Of a DNA stretch of 21,911 nucleotides, positions 1-6,098 are shown in pieces. Each line of letters begins with the position of its first letter. Position 1 is the first letter of the stretch. Below the pieces are notes generated by a model. The model was given only the letters and a program-made list of their open reading frames with translations. It was not told the DNA's origin and searched no databases. Both the position numbers and the translations under genes were made by a program. Source of the DNA: JBFFMO01 sp037968515 (lineage in GTDB: Bacteria; Myxococcota_A; Bradymonadia; Bradymonadales; Bradymonadaceae); contig JBBKVQ010000270.1 in NCBI GenBank assembly GCA_037968515.1, positions 1-21,911 on the forward strand. Direction: 5' to 3'.

Positions 1-41
1 GTGTGGCTGATTGCCCAACACTACGCTGACCTGCATCGCAC

Positions 42-75
42 AAAACCCCGTCGCTAACCCGACGGGGTTTTTTTT
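42..75 (+). terminator. Rho-independent terminator
   Basis: CCCCGTCG (46-53) pairs with CGACGGGG (60-67) across a 6-nt loop and is followed by a run of eight T. An A-run at 42-45 pairs with the first T residues, so it may also work on the other strand. It probably ends the gene left of the window. Frame 1 is open from base 1 to a TAA at 55-57 inside the loop, but other frames also end nearby, so the upstream gene cannot be identified. Confidence 0.9.
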
Positions 76-82
76 GGTTTGC

Positions 83-100
83 AGTGAGCGGTGAGCGGTG
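83..100 (+). repeat. Left copy of GTGAGCGG-type inverted repeat
   Basis: This copy holds two head-to-tail GTGAGCG units. Its reverse complement occurs at 777-794 with 16 of 18 bases matching. The two copies flank the hipB / hipA-remnant island. It also lies in the loop of a small hairpin in which TTTGCAG (78-84) pairs with CTGCAAA (102-108). Its function is unknown. Confidence 0.55.
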
Positions 101-127
101 TCTGCAAAAGGATTGCGCCGGGTTCTA

Positions 128-139
128 GTCAATATTGAC
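128..139. promoter_or_regulatory. 12-bp perfect palindrome upstream of hipB
   Basis: GTCAATATTGAC is a perfect 12-bp palindrome between the terminator and the CCGTACGG operator-like sites. It could be a binding site for a dimeric regulator. This rests on symmetry alone; no second copy was seen. Confidence 0.3.
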
Positions 140-168
140 CGATTCCTCGTGATGATTAGTCGTTTAGT

Positions 169-265
169 TCCCGTACGGAATGGGTTGGGCGTTTCTTGTT
201 CTAATTAACACCGTACGGGATGTTTTTGGTGCTTCAACGATTGAAAATCAAAAAGTACCGCACGG
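169..265. promoter_or_regulatory. Three operator-like palindromes before hipB
   Basis: CCGTACGG occurs at 171-178 and 211-218, exactly 40 bp apart (about four helical turns). The flanks make the two copies an inverted pair: TCCCGTACGG at 169-178 and CCGTACGGGA at 211-220. A third copy with one change, CCGCACGG, lies at 258-265, just before the ATG at 273. HipB-family antitoxins autorepress through repeated palindromic operators of TATCC-N8-GGATA type. The arrangement suggests autoregulation of the gene that follows, although the consensus differs. Confidence 0.6.
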
Positions 266-272
266 TGCTTTC

Positions 273-515
273 ATGGAAGACGATAAACGCTCAAAAAAAG
301 TTCGAACGGTTCACGATATCGGTCCGCTGATTCGTCGCGTACGCAAGCGCCAAGGGTTGACCCAGCAGCGCCTAGCAGATCTCGTTGGGGTCGGTGCTCG
401 ATTCGTTTCCGAGGTCGAGCGCGGCAAGCCCACCGCGGAGTTCGACAAGGTCGTTGACCTGCTTCGTGGCGTGGGAATCGACATCTTTGCCGTAACCCGT
501 GGAGAAGAATTGTGA
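273..515 (+). CDS. hipB: HipB-like XRE-family antitoxin / transcriptional regulator
   Basis: This is an 80-residue protein consisting of one helix-turn-helix domain of the XRE/Cro class (about residues 14-70). The stretch IGPLIRRVRKRQGLTQQRLA, then VG-x-RFVSEVERGKP, is typical of HipB/Y4mF antitoxins, which neutralise a HipA-type Ser/Thr kinase and repress their own promoter. I prefer the ATG at 273 to the longer reading from 180, because the longer one would translate across the palindromic operator sites. No clear Shine-Dalgarno precedes 273, so the start is tentative. Its stop overlaps a GTG that once began hipA (512). The partner is a decayed fragment, so this is an orphan antitoxin. It may survive as a stand-alone regulator, because its reading frame and operators look intact. 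Residues usually needed for DNA recognition appear present. Confidence 0.8.
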   Translation: MEDDKRSKKVRTVHDIGPLIRRVRKRQGLTQQRLADLVGVGARFVSEVERGKPTAEFDKVVDLLRGVGIDIFAVTRGEEL

Positions 516-721
516 GTCTCGACGTTTCGTGCGGCTGCGACTGAGTCGGTGTGTTGACCGATCATGAAGGGCGATTCTCGTTCGAATACGACGTCGATTG
601 GCAGCAAAGTCCGGCAGCTTTTGCAATCAGTGTTCGAATGCCGCTGAGGCAGAAACGGTTCCGCGAGCCCTATGGCTCGCATGTGTTTGGTCCGCGAGCC
701 TTATGGCTCGCATGTGTTTGA
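512..721 (+). pseudogene. hipA remnant: N-terminal fragment with in-frame stop
   Basis: Read from the GTG at 512, overlapping the hipB stop, the frame gives MSLDV, six codons, then VGVLTDHEGRFSFEYDVDW at about 545-601 and ISVRMPLRQKRF at 626-661. This matches the conserved start of HipA toxins (LDV-x-L-x-G-x-x-VG-x-L ... GRFSFEYDPDW ... LS-x-x-MPL). The sixth of those codons is TGA (542-544), where family members usually carry a basic residue; a CGA to TGA change would explain it. HipA homology stops at about 660, exactly where a 31-bp tandem REP-like repeat begins, and the frame closes at 719-721. Full HipA proteins have about 400 or more residues, so the kinase domain is gone. A functional product is not expected. 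Confidence 0.78.
660..721 (-). repeat. Tandem pair of REP-like palindromes, 31-bp unit
   Basis: Two consecutive 31-bp units (660-690 and 691-721) differ at one internal base and at the last base. Each contains a perfect hairpin: GCGAGCC (663-669) with GGCTCGC (674-680), and GCGAGCC (694-700) with GGCTCGC (705-711), each with a 4-nt loop. On the minus strand each reads GCGAGCCATARGGCTCGC followed by GGACCAAA. That resembles the single plus-strand copy at 741-765 and the pair at 10911-10970, which end in GCGCACCA. Confidence 0.8.
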
Positions 722-740
722 ATAATCGCAGGAATCGCAT

Positions 741-765
741 GCAGGCCATAGGGCCTGCGCACCAA
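741..765 (+). repeat. REP-like palindrome, single copy
   Basis: GCAGGCC (741-747) pairs with GGCCTGC (752-758) across the loop ATAG and is followed by GCGCACCAA. It belongs to the same family as 660-721 (opposite orientation) and 10911-10970 (same orientation). Such elements are often moved or maintained by a RAYT-type transposase elsewhere in the genome; none is present here. Confidence 0.7.
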
Positions 766-776
766 TCGCAAAATCG

Positions 777-794
777 CACTGCTCACCGCTCACG
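777..794 (-). repeat. Right copy of GTGAGCGG-type inverted repeat
   Basis: The reverse complement of this stretch matches 83-100 at 16 of 18 bases. A further GTGAGC-like unit continues to about 803. Together with the left copy it brackets the roughly 700-bp hipB / hipA-remnant / REP island. Confidence 0.55.
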
Positions 795-862
795 GCTCAC
801 CGGAACGCGGCTTGTGTCCGAGCAGCGCGTAAAGCACAATCAGGGTTCAAGAGAGGTAGCCT

Positions 863-1417
863 ATGTCCGACGGACTCGAAGAAGTCTCGGCAGAATCCAT
901 GGCCGTCAGCCCGTTTGACAACGTCGAGTTGTTCCGCGGACTCGACGCCGATGAGCTTCGCGAAATCATACACGCGTGTGAGCGTCGAGTTTTCCAGCCC
1001 GGTGAGGTGCTTTTTTCGGAAGGCGAACCCGCCGAATCGATGTTTTTGGTCGAGGCTGGAGAACTGGAAGTTCGGTCTCGGGGCGATGCCGATGATGAGG
1101 TCGTTTTGGCAGTCCTAGGGGCAGGAAATGTGGTCGGTGAAATGTCGATTTTAGATGGCATCAGCCTGCGGTCAGCCACGGTGAAAGCGATCGCCGAAGT
1201 CGCCGCTTTTGAGCTTACCCGCGACGTCTTCACTGAGCTTCGTAATGAACGCAGCCACGCGGCCTACAAGCTCATCCTCAATCTTGCCCGAATCCTTGGG
1301 GAACGCCGTCGACGTACAGACACACGGGTTGCCGAAGTGTTTGCCGATCCCAAAAATCATATTGATGCGTTCGAGGCTCAGGTTAACGACCTGCTCGGAC
1401 GATTGAAGAAGGCTTAA
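863..1417 (+). CDS. Cyclic nucleotide-binding domain protein (canonical)
   Basis: This 184-residue soluble protein is essentially one CNB (CRP/PKA-type) domain at about residues 20-125, with a helical tail to 184 and no DNA-binding domain. The phosphate-binding cassette is intact: G92-E93 in GEMSILDG and R103 in RSATV, the residues that hold the cyclic phosphate and ribose in family members. It therefore probably senses cAMP or cGMP and acts through a partner protein. The ATG at 863 follows a purine-rich AGAGG at 852-856. It is the first gene of an operon with a second CNB protein (one base between stop and start) and gpsA. The target is unknown. The name Crp would be wrong, since no helix-turn-helix is present. 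Confidence 0.88.
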   Translation: MSDGLEEVSAESMAVSPFDNVELFRGLDADELREIIHACERRVFQPGEVLFSEGEPAESMFLVEAGELEVRSRGDADDEVVLAVLGAGNVVGEMSILDGISLRSATVKAIAEVAAFELTRDVFTELRNERSHAAYKLILNLARILGERRRRTDTRVAEVFADPKNHIDAFEAQVNDLLGRLKKA

Positions 1418-1418
1418 A

Positions 1419-1928
1419 ATGCGAACAGCACTTGTTGAGCTTCTTGAGGGGCAGGGCGCGTTGGTGGACTTCTCGGTGGATGAATTGAAGCGTCTGGTGG
1501 ACGCATGTGATTACCGAGTTTTGGCTGCGGGCGAAGCCCTGTGGACCATTGACCAGCGCCGCGAATCGATGTTTTTTTTGGTCGATGGTGTTATTGAACG
1601 TCGGGTACAGACTGCGCTCAACCACGAGGTGAATCAATACGGCGTGCCCGGGACTCCGCTGTCGCTATCCGCCTTGATCTCGGACTGGGAGTACCACAGT
1701 GGCGCATACACTTTGATCCGCTCCGAGGTATTGGAGCTGTCCCGCGAAACATTTGAAAAATTATTGGCCGCCCACGATTCGGTGGCCTATCGAGTGATCG
1801 ACCTTATTGCGATCTACCTAGTGAATGACATGCGCGAAGCAAATGCTCGGCTGCAGCAAGTGTTTGGCCGCCCGGCCGAAACGCTCCGCACCTTGCGACG
1901 GCGCATGCGTGAAGATTCTAAAGCCTAA
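1419..1928 (+). CDS. Degenerate cyclic nucleotide-binding-like protein
   Basis: This is a 169-residue protein with the CNB-fold pattern: an N-terminal helix 'VDFSVDELKRLVDACDYRVL', then 'AAGEALW', then 'RRESMFFLVDGVIERRVQ'. It is clearly related to the gene before it, with the same length class and the same helical tail ending in 'LRRRMRE'. The phosphate-binding cassette is not recognisable. The region that should carry G-E and R-[ST]-A reads PGTPLSLSALISDW ... SGAYTLI, so nucleotide binding is doubtful. It starts one base after the upstream stop, indicating translational coupling. It may be a paralogue turned structural partner or heterodimer subunit of the canonical CNB protein; that is inference. 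Confidence 0.75.
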   Translation: MRTALVELLEGQGALVDFSVDELKRLVDACDYRVLAAGEALWTIDQRRESMFFLVDGVIERRVQTALNHEVNQYGVPGTPLSLSALISDWEYHSGAYTLIRSEVLELSRETFEKLLAAHDSVAYRVIDLIAIYLVNDMREANARLQQVFGRPAETLRTLRRRMREDSKA

Positions 1929-1938
1929 AAGGAAACGT

Positions 1939-2949
1939 ATGAAAATCGGTGTAATTGGAGCTGGCTCATGGGGCACGGCGCTCGCAAAACTGCTTGCAGA
2001 AAACGGCCACGATGTCGAGATATGGGCGTACGAACAAGACCTCGTCGATATCATCAACACGCGGCACGAAAACGAAACTTACCTGCCAGGTTTTCGACTG
2101 CCGGATAACCTGAAAGCGACTTCAGATATCCATAAATGTGTTTTTGAAAAGGAACTGATTTTGAGCGTTCCGCCAAGCCACGTGGTGCGTTCGGTGATCT
2201 CTCAGATCGCCAACGAAATCCCGGTCGGCGTGCCTATCGTCAGCGCTACAAAAGGGATCGAAAACGACACGTTGATGTTGGTTTCAGACATCATGGAAGA
2301 CGTGCTTCCCATGCATTGTCACCCCTACCTAGTTTACCTGTCTGGCCCAAGCTTCGCCAAGGAAGTTGCGGATCATAAACCCACCGCCGTGACGGTTGCG
2401 TCGTACAACCACAAGCTGGCTACGATGGTGCAGAAGATTTTTTCAAACGATGTCTTCCGGGTCTACACAAGCTCGGACGTCCCTGGCGTGGAAATTGGCG
2501 GAGCCATCAAGAACGTGATCGCCATCGCGGCGGGTGCTATCAGCGCGATGGAGCTTGGGCATAACGCCACAAGCGGCATGATTACCCGTGGCCTGAACGA
2601 AATGACACGCGCGGCCGTTCGACTTGGGGCCAATCCGTTGACCTTGTCCGGCTTGGCTGGCATGGGCGACTTGGTCTTGACCTGCACCGGCGGCCTGAGC
2701 CGTAACAGGACACTCGGGTTCCAGCTGGGTCAAGGGCGCAAAATCGAAGAGATTCTGGCCGACATGAATATGGTTGCCGAGGGTGTGAAAACGTCCAAGT
2801 CGATCTACCAGCTGTCGAAAAAACTCGATGTCGAAATGCCGATCTGTGAGCAGGTCTACTACGTGATTTACGAGGGTAAGGACGTTCGCGAAGCCGTGGC
2901 AGACCTGATGAAGCGCGATCTGAAGCGCGAGATGGCAGGGCTCTATTAG
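1939..2949 (+). CDS. gpsA: Glycerol-3-phosphate dehydrogenase [NAD(P)+]
   Basis: This cytoplasmic enzyme interconverts dihydroxyacetone phosphate and sn-glycerol 3-phosphate with NAD(P)H, giving the backbone for phospholipid synthesis. It has 336 residues, the usual length. The Rossmann motif GAGSWGT is at residues 7-13, SATKGIE at about 102-108 and LSGPSFAKEV at 134-143. K191 in GVEIGGAIKNVIAIAAG is the expected catalytic lysine. GLAGMGDLVLTCTG and a C-terminal EG-x-KT segment complete the family signature. The ATG at 1939 follows an AAAGGA-type ribosome-binding site; a longer in-frame reading from 1825 lies inside the preceding gene. The gap of 10 bp after the second CNB gene implies one operon. 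A 5-bp hairpin (2949-2962) follows but lacks a T-run. Confidence 0.97.
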   Translation: MKIGVIGAGSWGTALAKLLAENGHDVEIWAYEQDLVDIINTRHENETYLPGFRLPDNLKATSDIHKCVFEKELILSVPPSHVVRSVISQIANEIPVGVPIVSATKGIENDTLMLVSDIMEDVLPMHCHPYLVYLSGPSFAKEVADHKPTAVTVASYNHKLATMVQKIFSNDVFRVYTSSDVPGVEIGGAIKNVIAIAAGAISAMELGHNATSGMITRGLNEMTRAAVRLGANPLTLSGLAGMGDLVLTCTGGLSRNRTLGFQLGQGRKIEEILADMNMVAEGVKTSKSIYQLSKKLDVEMPICEQVYYVIYEGKDVREAVADLMKRDLKREMAGLY

Positions 2950-3156
2950 CCATTATGATGGCGACTCAAGACCTCAAGTGGAAGATCGAGTAGCCACAAT
3001 TTTTGTCAAACGCCGCTCATAGAAAATGTCGCAATCGCACGCCGTATTTGGTATATCCTGCGTCTGTTAATGGATAACGCGGGTGGCATGGAATCTGCTT
3101 AGATTCTACCCATGGAATCGAACTGTCGCGCAAAGCGCGAATACCTGGAGTTTACG
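2950..3156 (+). promoter_or_regulatory. Intergenic leader with two hairpins before the protease gene
   Basis: No gene was found in these 207 bp. GAATCT (3091-3096) pairs with AGATTC (3101-3106) across GCTT, and TCGCGC (3126-3131) pairs with GCGCGA (3135-3140) across AAA. The second ends seven bases before the GGAG (3147-3150) that serves the ATG at 3157. CATGGAATC is repeated directly at 3088-3096 and 3111-3119. A TATATC at 3052-3057 could be a -10 box, but no good -35 was found. The hairpins would lie in the mRNA leader if transcription starts near 3065. Confidence 0.4.
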
Positions 3157-4677
3157 ATGTATCTTGGTTCTTCGAAGTTGAAATGGTTGCTCGCGTTGGG
3201 TTTTGTTGGTCTGGTTGCCTGTGGAACCGATGATAACGAAACTCCTACTGGGAATGATGACGAAGTCACGCTTGACCCGATTCTGGCAGATATCGACGAG
3301 CTCCAGCTGGGCTGGCCGGGCAATGACGCGCTGCCTCGTGAGGACAAGTCTGACCAGAACTTTCAACCTCGATTCGTGGACCTGACTGCGCTGCAGTCTC
3401 CGGTGAAGAGCCAGGGTGGACGCGGCGTTTGTTCGATTTTTGCTTCAACAGCTTATATCGAACACCTTTACATCTCGGCTGGCGAAACCAACCCTGATTT
3501 CTCGGAACAATACCTTCAGTGGTCCAGCAAGTTCCTTGAAGGAGCGTTTCCGAACACTGGCGGCTCGAATAACCAGTCAAACCTTGATGCCGTTAAAAAC
3601 TACGGTACGGTGGTAGAATCCGAATGGCCTTACGAGTCCAAGGGATGGACCTCGGCCGACGATGCGGAATGCACCGGCGAGGACTCGACCAAGCCGATCA
3701 AGTGCTTCACCAACGGTGATGCGCCTCAAAGCGCTAAAGACGCTCAGAAGTACTTCATCCCGACCGCTCGCTGGCATTCGTCGAAAGTACGAAGCGTCAA
3801 AGCAACCATGTTCAATAAGAAGCAAGCGGTGCCAGTCGGCCTGACCTTCTTCTACCAGTCATGGAACCACGGCCGTTCGCCACTTCCCGTCAACAGCGAG
3901 TACTCCAAGAAGGGTTACGTCCTTTATCCCAACGCCAAAGACAAAGAACTCAGCCTCGTAAAACGAGCTGGTCATGCGATCCTTTTGGTGGGTTGGGACG
4001 ACACGCTCGAAGTCACAAAGATGGACGAAGAAGGAAAGCCGGTACTTGATGCCAGCGGAAACCCGATCAAAGAAAAGGGCTTCTTTTTGTTCAAGAACAG
4101 CTGGGGCAAAGGCGCCTTCGGTTCGCTTAATCCAGAAGGCGATGGCTACGGTTGGCTGAGCTACAAATACGTTGAAGAGTACGGTTCTTCGGCCGTCTCG
4201 GACGTTCCAGAATTGACCACCCCATCGGAAGTTTGTGGAGATGGCGCCGATAATGACCGTAACGGCTCGTCAGACTGCGACGATTCGGCCTGCGCAACTC
4301 ACCCATCCTGCATGAACGGTTCTGAGCTCATCGAGCTCGACCTTTCGGCCGGCAACGAGATTCCAGACAACGATCCAGCAGGTTTGGCTGTCGACTTCTT
4401 GGTCGAAGGACCTGGCGAAGTCACCGCACTCGCGGTGATGATCGAAATCACGCACACGTACATCGGTGACATCAAGATCTTGCTCAAAGGTCCAGACGGC
4501 ACCGTCGCAACCTTGAAGCGAAGCGACAGCAACTCGGCTGACGACCTCAGTGAAATTTATGTCGTCGAGGATTTCAACGGCAAATCCGGAGAAGGAACTT
4601 GGACCCTCAACGTGGTCGATGCCGCCAACTCCGACACTGGCGTTCTGAAAAGTGCCACCATTGAGCTGACTCGATAA
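3157..4677 (+). CDS. Papain-family (C1) cysteine protease lipoprotein with C-terminal P domain
   Basis: This 506-residue exported protein starts at the ATG at 3157, preceded by GGAG six bases upstream. The lipoprotein signal peptide ends in a lipobox, GLVAC, with the lipidated Cys at 22. An acidic linker and a short pro-region follow. The C1 catalytic domain spans about 72-345: oxyanion Q86 in PVKSQGGRGVCS, nucleophile C92, H273 in RAGHAILLVGWDD and N314 in FKNSWGKG. The usual C-W after the nucleophile is replaced by C-S-I-F. Next comes a Cys/Asp-rich segment, EVCGDGADNDRNGSSDCDDS (359-378), of a kind common in myxobacterial secreted proteins. Last is a proprotein-convertase P-like beta domain (about 391-506; HTYIGDIKILLKGPDGT ... 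FNGKSGEGTWTLNVVD). It probably acts at the cell surface; the substrate is unknown. It stands as a single transcription unit ended by the terminator at 4696-4723. Confidence 0.92.
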   Translation: MYLGSSKLKWLLALGFVGLVACGTDDNETPTGNDDEVTLDPILADIDELQLGWPGNDALPREDKSDQNFQPRFVDLTALQSPVKSQGGRGVCSIFASTAYIEHLYISAGETNPDFSEQYLQWSSKFLEGAFPNTGGSNNQSNLDAVKNYGTVVESEWPYESKGWTSADDAECTGEDSTKPIKCFTNGDAPQSAKDAQKYFIPTARWHSSKVRSVKATMFNKKQAVPVGLTFFYQSWNHGRSPLPVNSEYSKKGYVLYPNAKDKELSLVKRAGHAILLVGWDDTLEVTKMDEEGKPVLDASGNPIKEKGFFLFKNSWGKGAFGSLNPEGDGYGWLSYKYVEEYGSSAVSDVPELTTPSEVCGDGADNDRNGSSDCDDSACATHPSCMNGSELIELDLSAGNEIPDNDPAGLAVDFLVEGPGEVTALAVMIEITHTYIGDIKILLKGPDGTVATLKRSDSNSADDLSEIYVVEDFNGKSGEGTWTLNVVDAANSDTGVLKSATIELTR

Positions 4678-4695
4678 ATCGTTCCCCAATGAATC

Positions 4696-4723
4696 GGCCG
4701 GTCGTTTGACCGGCCATTTTTTT
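4696..4723 (+). terminator. Strong rho-independent terminator
   Basis: GGCCGGTC (4696-4703) pairs perfectly with GACCGGCC (4708-4715) around GTTT, followed by ATTTTTTT. It lies 18 bp after the protease stop. Its T-run ends three bases before the next gene's ATG (4727), which leaves no room for a ribosome-binding site. Confidence 0.93.
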
Positions 4724-4726
4724 GCC

Positions 4727-6031
4727 ATGAATCAGGAATCTACACAGATCGAGAGGCTCCAGGCCGAGCTCGCCAGAACGAGGGAAGAGCTGCGTAAGGT
4801 GCGGTTTATGCTCGATTTGGTTCCGTTCTATGTGGCGTACGTAGACCGCGATTGGACCTATCAGCATCATAATGTCCGCGCCAACGACTGGTTTGATTCG
4901 CCCGATGCAGACGAAGGCAAACCACTCGCCGAGGTCATCGGCGCCGAGGTCTTTGACGAGCTTCGTGAGGGCATTGAACAGGCGCTGCATGGCACCGAAG
5001 TCGGCTACGACCGGCGGATTCGATTTGGGAATCATCGAAGTCACGTGAAGGCCAACTACGTGCCCGACGAAGTCAATGGCGTGGTGGTTGGAATGGGGGC
5101 GGTTATCGAAAACATGACCGCGCGGCGCAGCAATGAAGAACGGCTTCGGCAGGCGGCAGTTGTCTTTGATGCCGCGCGTGACGCGATCATCATCTTCGAT
5201 TCAAAACACCGAATCATTCGAGTCAACGCCGCGTTCACTGAACTCACCGGCTACGACTCAGACGAGGCTAGCGGCGAAAGGGCGTCTGATTTTGCGGTGC
5301 CGCTGCACGGCCACACCTTGGATCGTGTTTGGACCTCCATGGTTCGCGACGGTTTTTGGTCCGGTGAGCTTTATTTTCGGCACAAGGATGGGTCCATTCG
5401 GCATGTTTGGGTTTCGATCGATTGTGTCGCCGATGAAGACGGCTTCATTCATAACTATGTGGCCATTTTGACCTCCATGGACGCCGACACCACGTTGTCG
5501 TTTCAGGCCCATCACGATGGACTAACTGGGTTGCCCAATCGGTTGCTGCTTCAGGCACGGCTGGAACACACGCTTGAGCGAGCCCAGCGTAACCACCAGC
5601 CTGCCGCGCTGCTCTATCTTGATCTTGACGCGTTCAAGCCCATCAATGACACCTACGGACACGCTGCGGGTGATGCCGTATTAGTCGAGGTCGGTCGCCG
5701 CCTCACTCAGGCCGTGCGTGCACAAGATACTGCCGCACGTTTGGGCGGCGACGAGTTCGTGGTCCTGCTGGACGATTATGCCCAAGAGGCAGACGTCGAG
5801 GCCGTTGCCTGGCGGATTCAGGATTCCCTCAGTTTGCCGATCGAAGTCGCTGGTCAGACTCATAAGGTCGGCGTGTCCATCGGCATCGCATTTTTTCCTG
5901 AAAACGCCGAAAAGGCCGAAGGGCTGATGGAAGTGTCAGACATCGCTCTTTACGCGGCAAAGGCCGCGGGCAAAGGGTGTTCGATCAAGTTTGGTGCGCC
6001 TCGTCCGCTGATCCGCCCAAAGACCGCTTGA
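4727..6031 (+). CDS. PAS-PAS-GGDEF diguanylate cyclase
   Basis: This protein of about 434 residues has no membrane segment. A short coiled coil (residues 6-27) leads into a first PAS domain (about 28-130), a second PAS (about 142-250; 'IIIFDSKHRIIRVNAAFTEL', then TGYDSDE) and a GGDEF domain (about 262-425). The active site GGDEF is intact at 340-344, with metal-site residues in LYLDLDAFKPINDTYGH. An R-x-x-D inhibitory site (RAQD, 331-334) lies five residues before GGDEF, so product inhibition by c-di-GMP is expected. It makes c-di-GMP from two GTP; the PAS signal is unknown. The start is uncertain. ATG 4727 keeps the coiled coil but directly follows a terminator and has no Shine-Dalgarno. ATG 4808 has AAGGTG at the right distance but would lose the coiled coil. 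No EAL domain is present. Confidence 0.93.
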   Translation: MNQESTQIERLQAELARTREELRKVRFMLDLVPFYVAYVDRDWTYQHHNVRANDWFDSPDADEGKPLAEVIGAEVFDELREGIEQALHGTEVGYDRRIRFGNHRSHVKANYVPDEVNGVVVGMGAVIENMTARRSNEERLRQAAVVFDAARDAIIIFDSKHRIIRVNAAFTELTGYDSDEASGERASDFAVPLHGHTLDRVWTSMVRDGFWSGELYFRHKDGSIRHVWVSIDCVADEDGFIHNYVAILTSMDADTTLSFQAHHDGLTGLPNRLLLQARLEHTLERAQRNHQPAALLYLDLDAFKPINDTYGHAAGDAVLVEVGRRLTQAVRAQDTAARLGGDEFVVLLDDYAQEADVEAVAWRIQDSLSLPIEVAGQTHKVGVSIGIAFFPENAEKAEGLMEVSDIALYAAKAAGKGCSIKFGAPRPLIRPKTA

Positions 6032-6098
6032 ACTAAAGTCATCAGCAGGCTATCTGCCTCTAGACGTTCACTCAGCGTGCGCGCTCTCTAGGAACGAC

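Noticed and set aside
180..272. Longer N-terminus for the hipB-like gene from 180
   Set aside because: It would place the palindromic operator sites inside coding sequence, and the added residues do not fit the XRE family; the start at 273 gives a normal 80-residue protein.
660..765. CRISPR array
   Set aside because: The repeats are directly adjacent without unique spacers and include an opposite-orientation copy; they fit REP-like palindromes.
2949..2962. Terminator after gpsA
   Set aside because: GCCAT/ATGGC gives only a 5-bp stem, and no T-run follows.
4706..4726. TTG start at 4706 for the diguanylate cyclase
   Set aside because: It lies inside the terminator hairpin loop and stem, so it is an unlikely initiation site.
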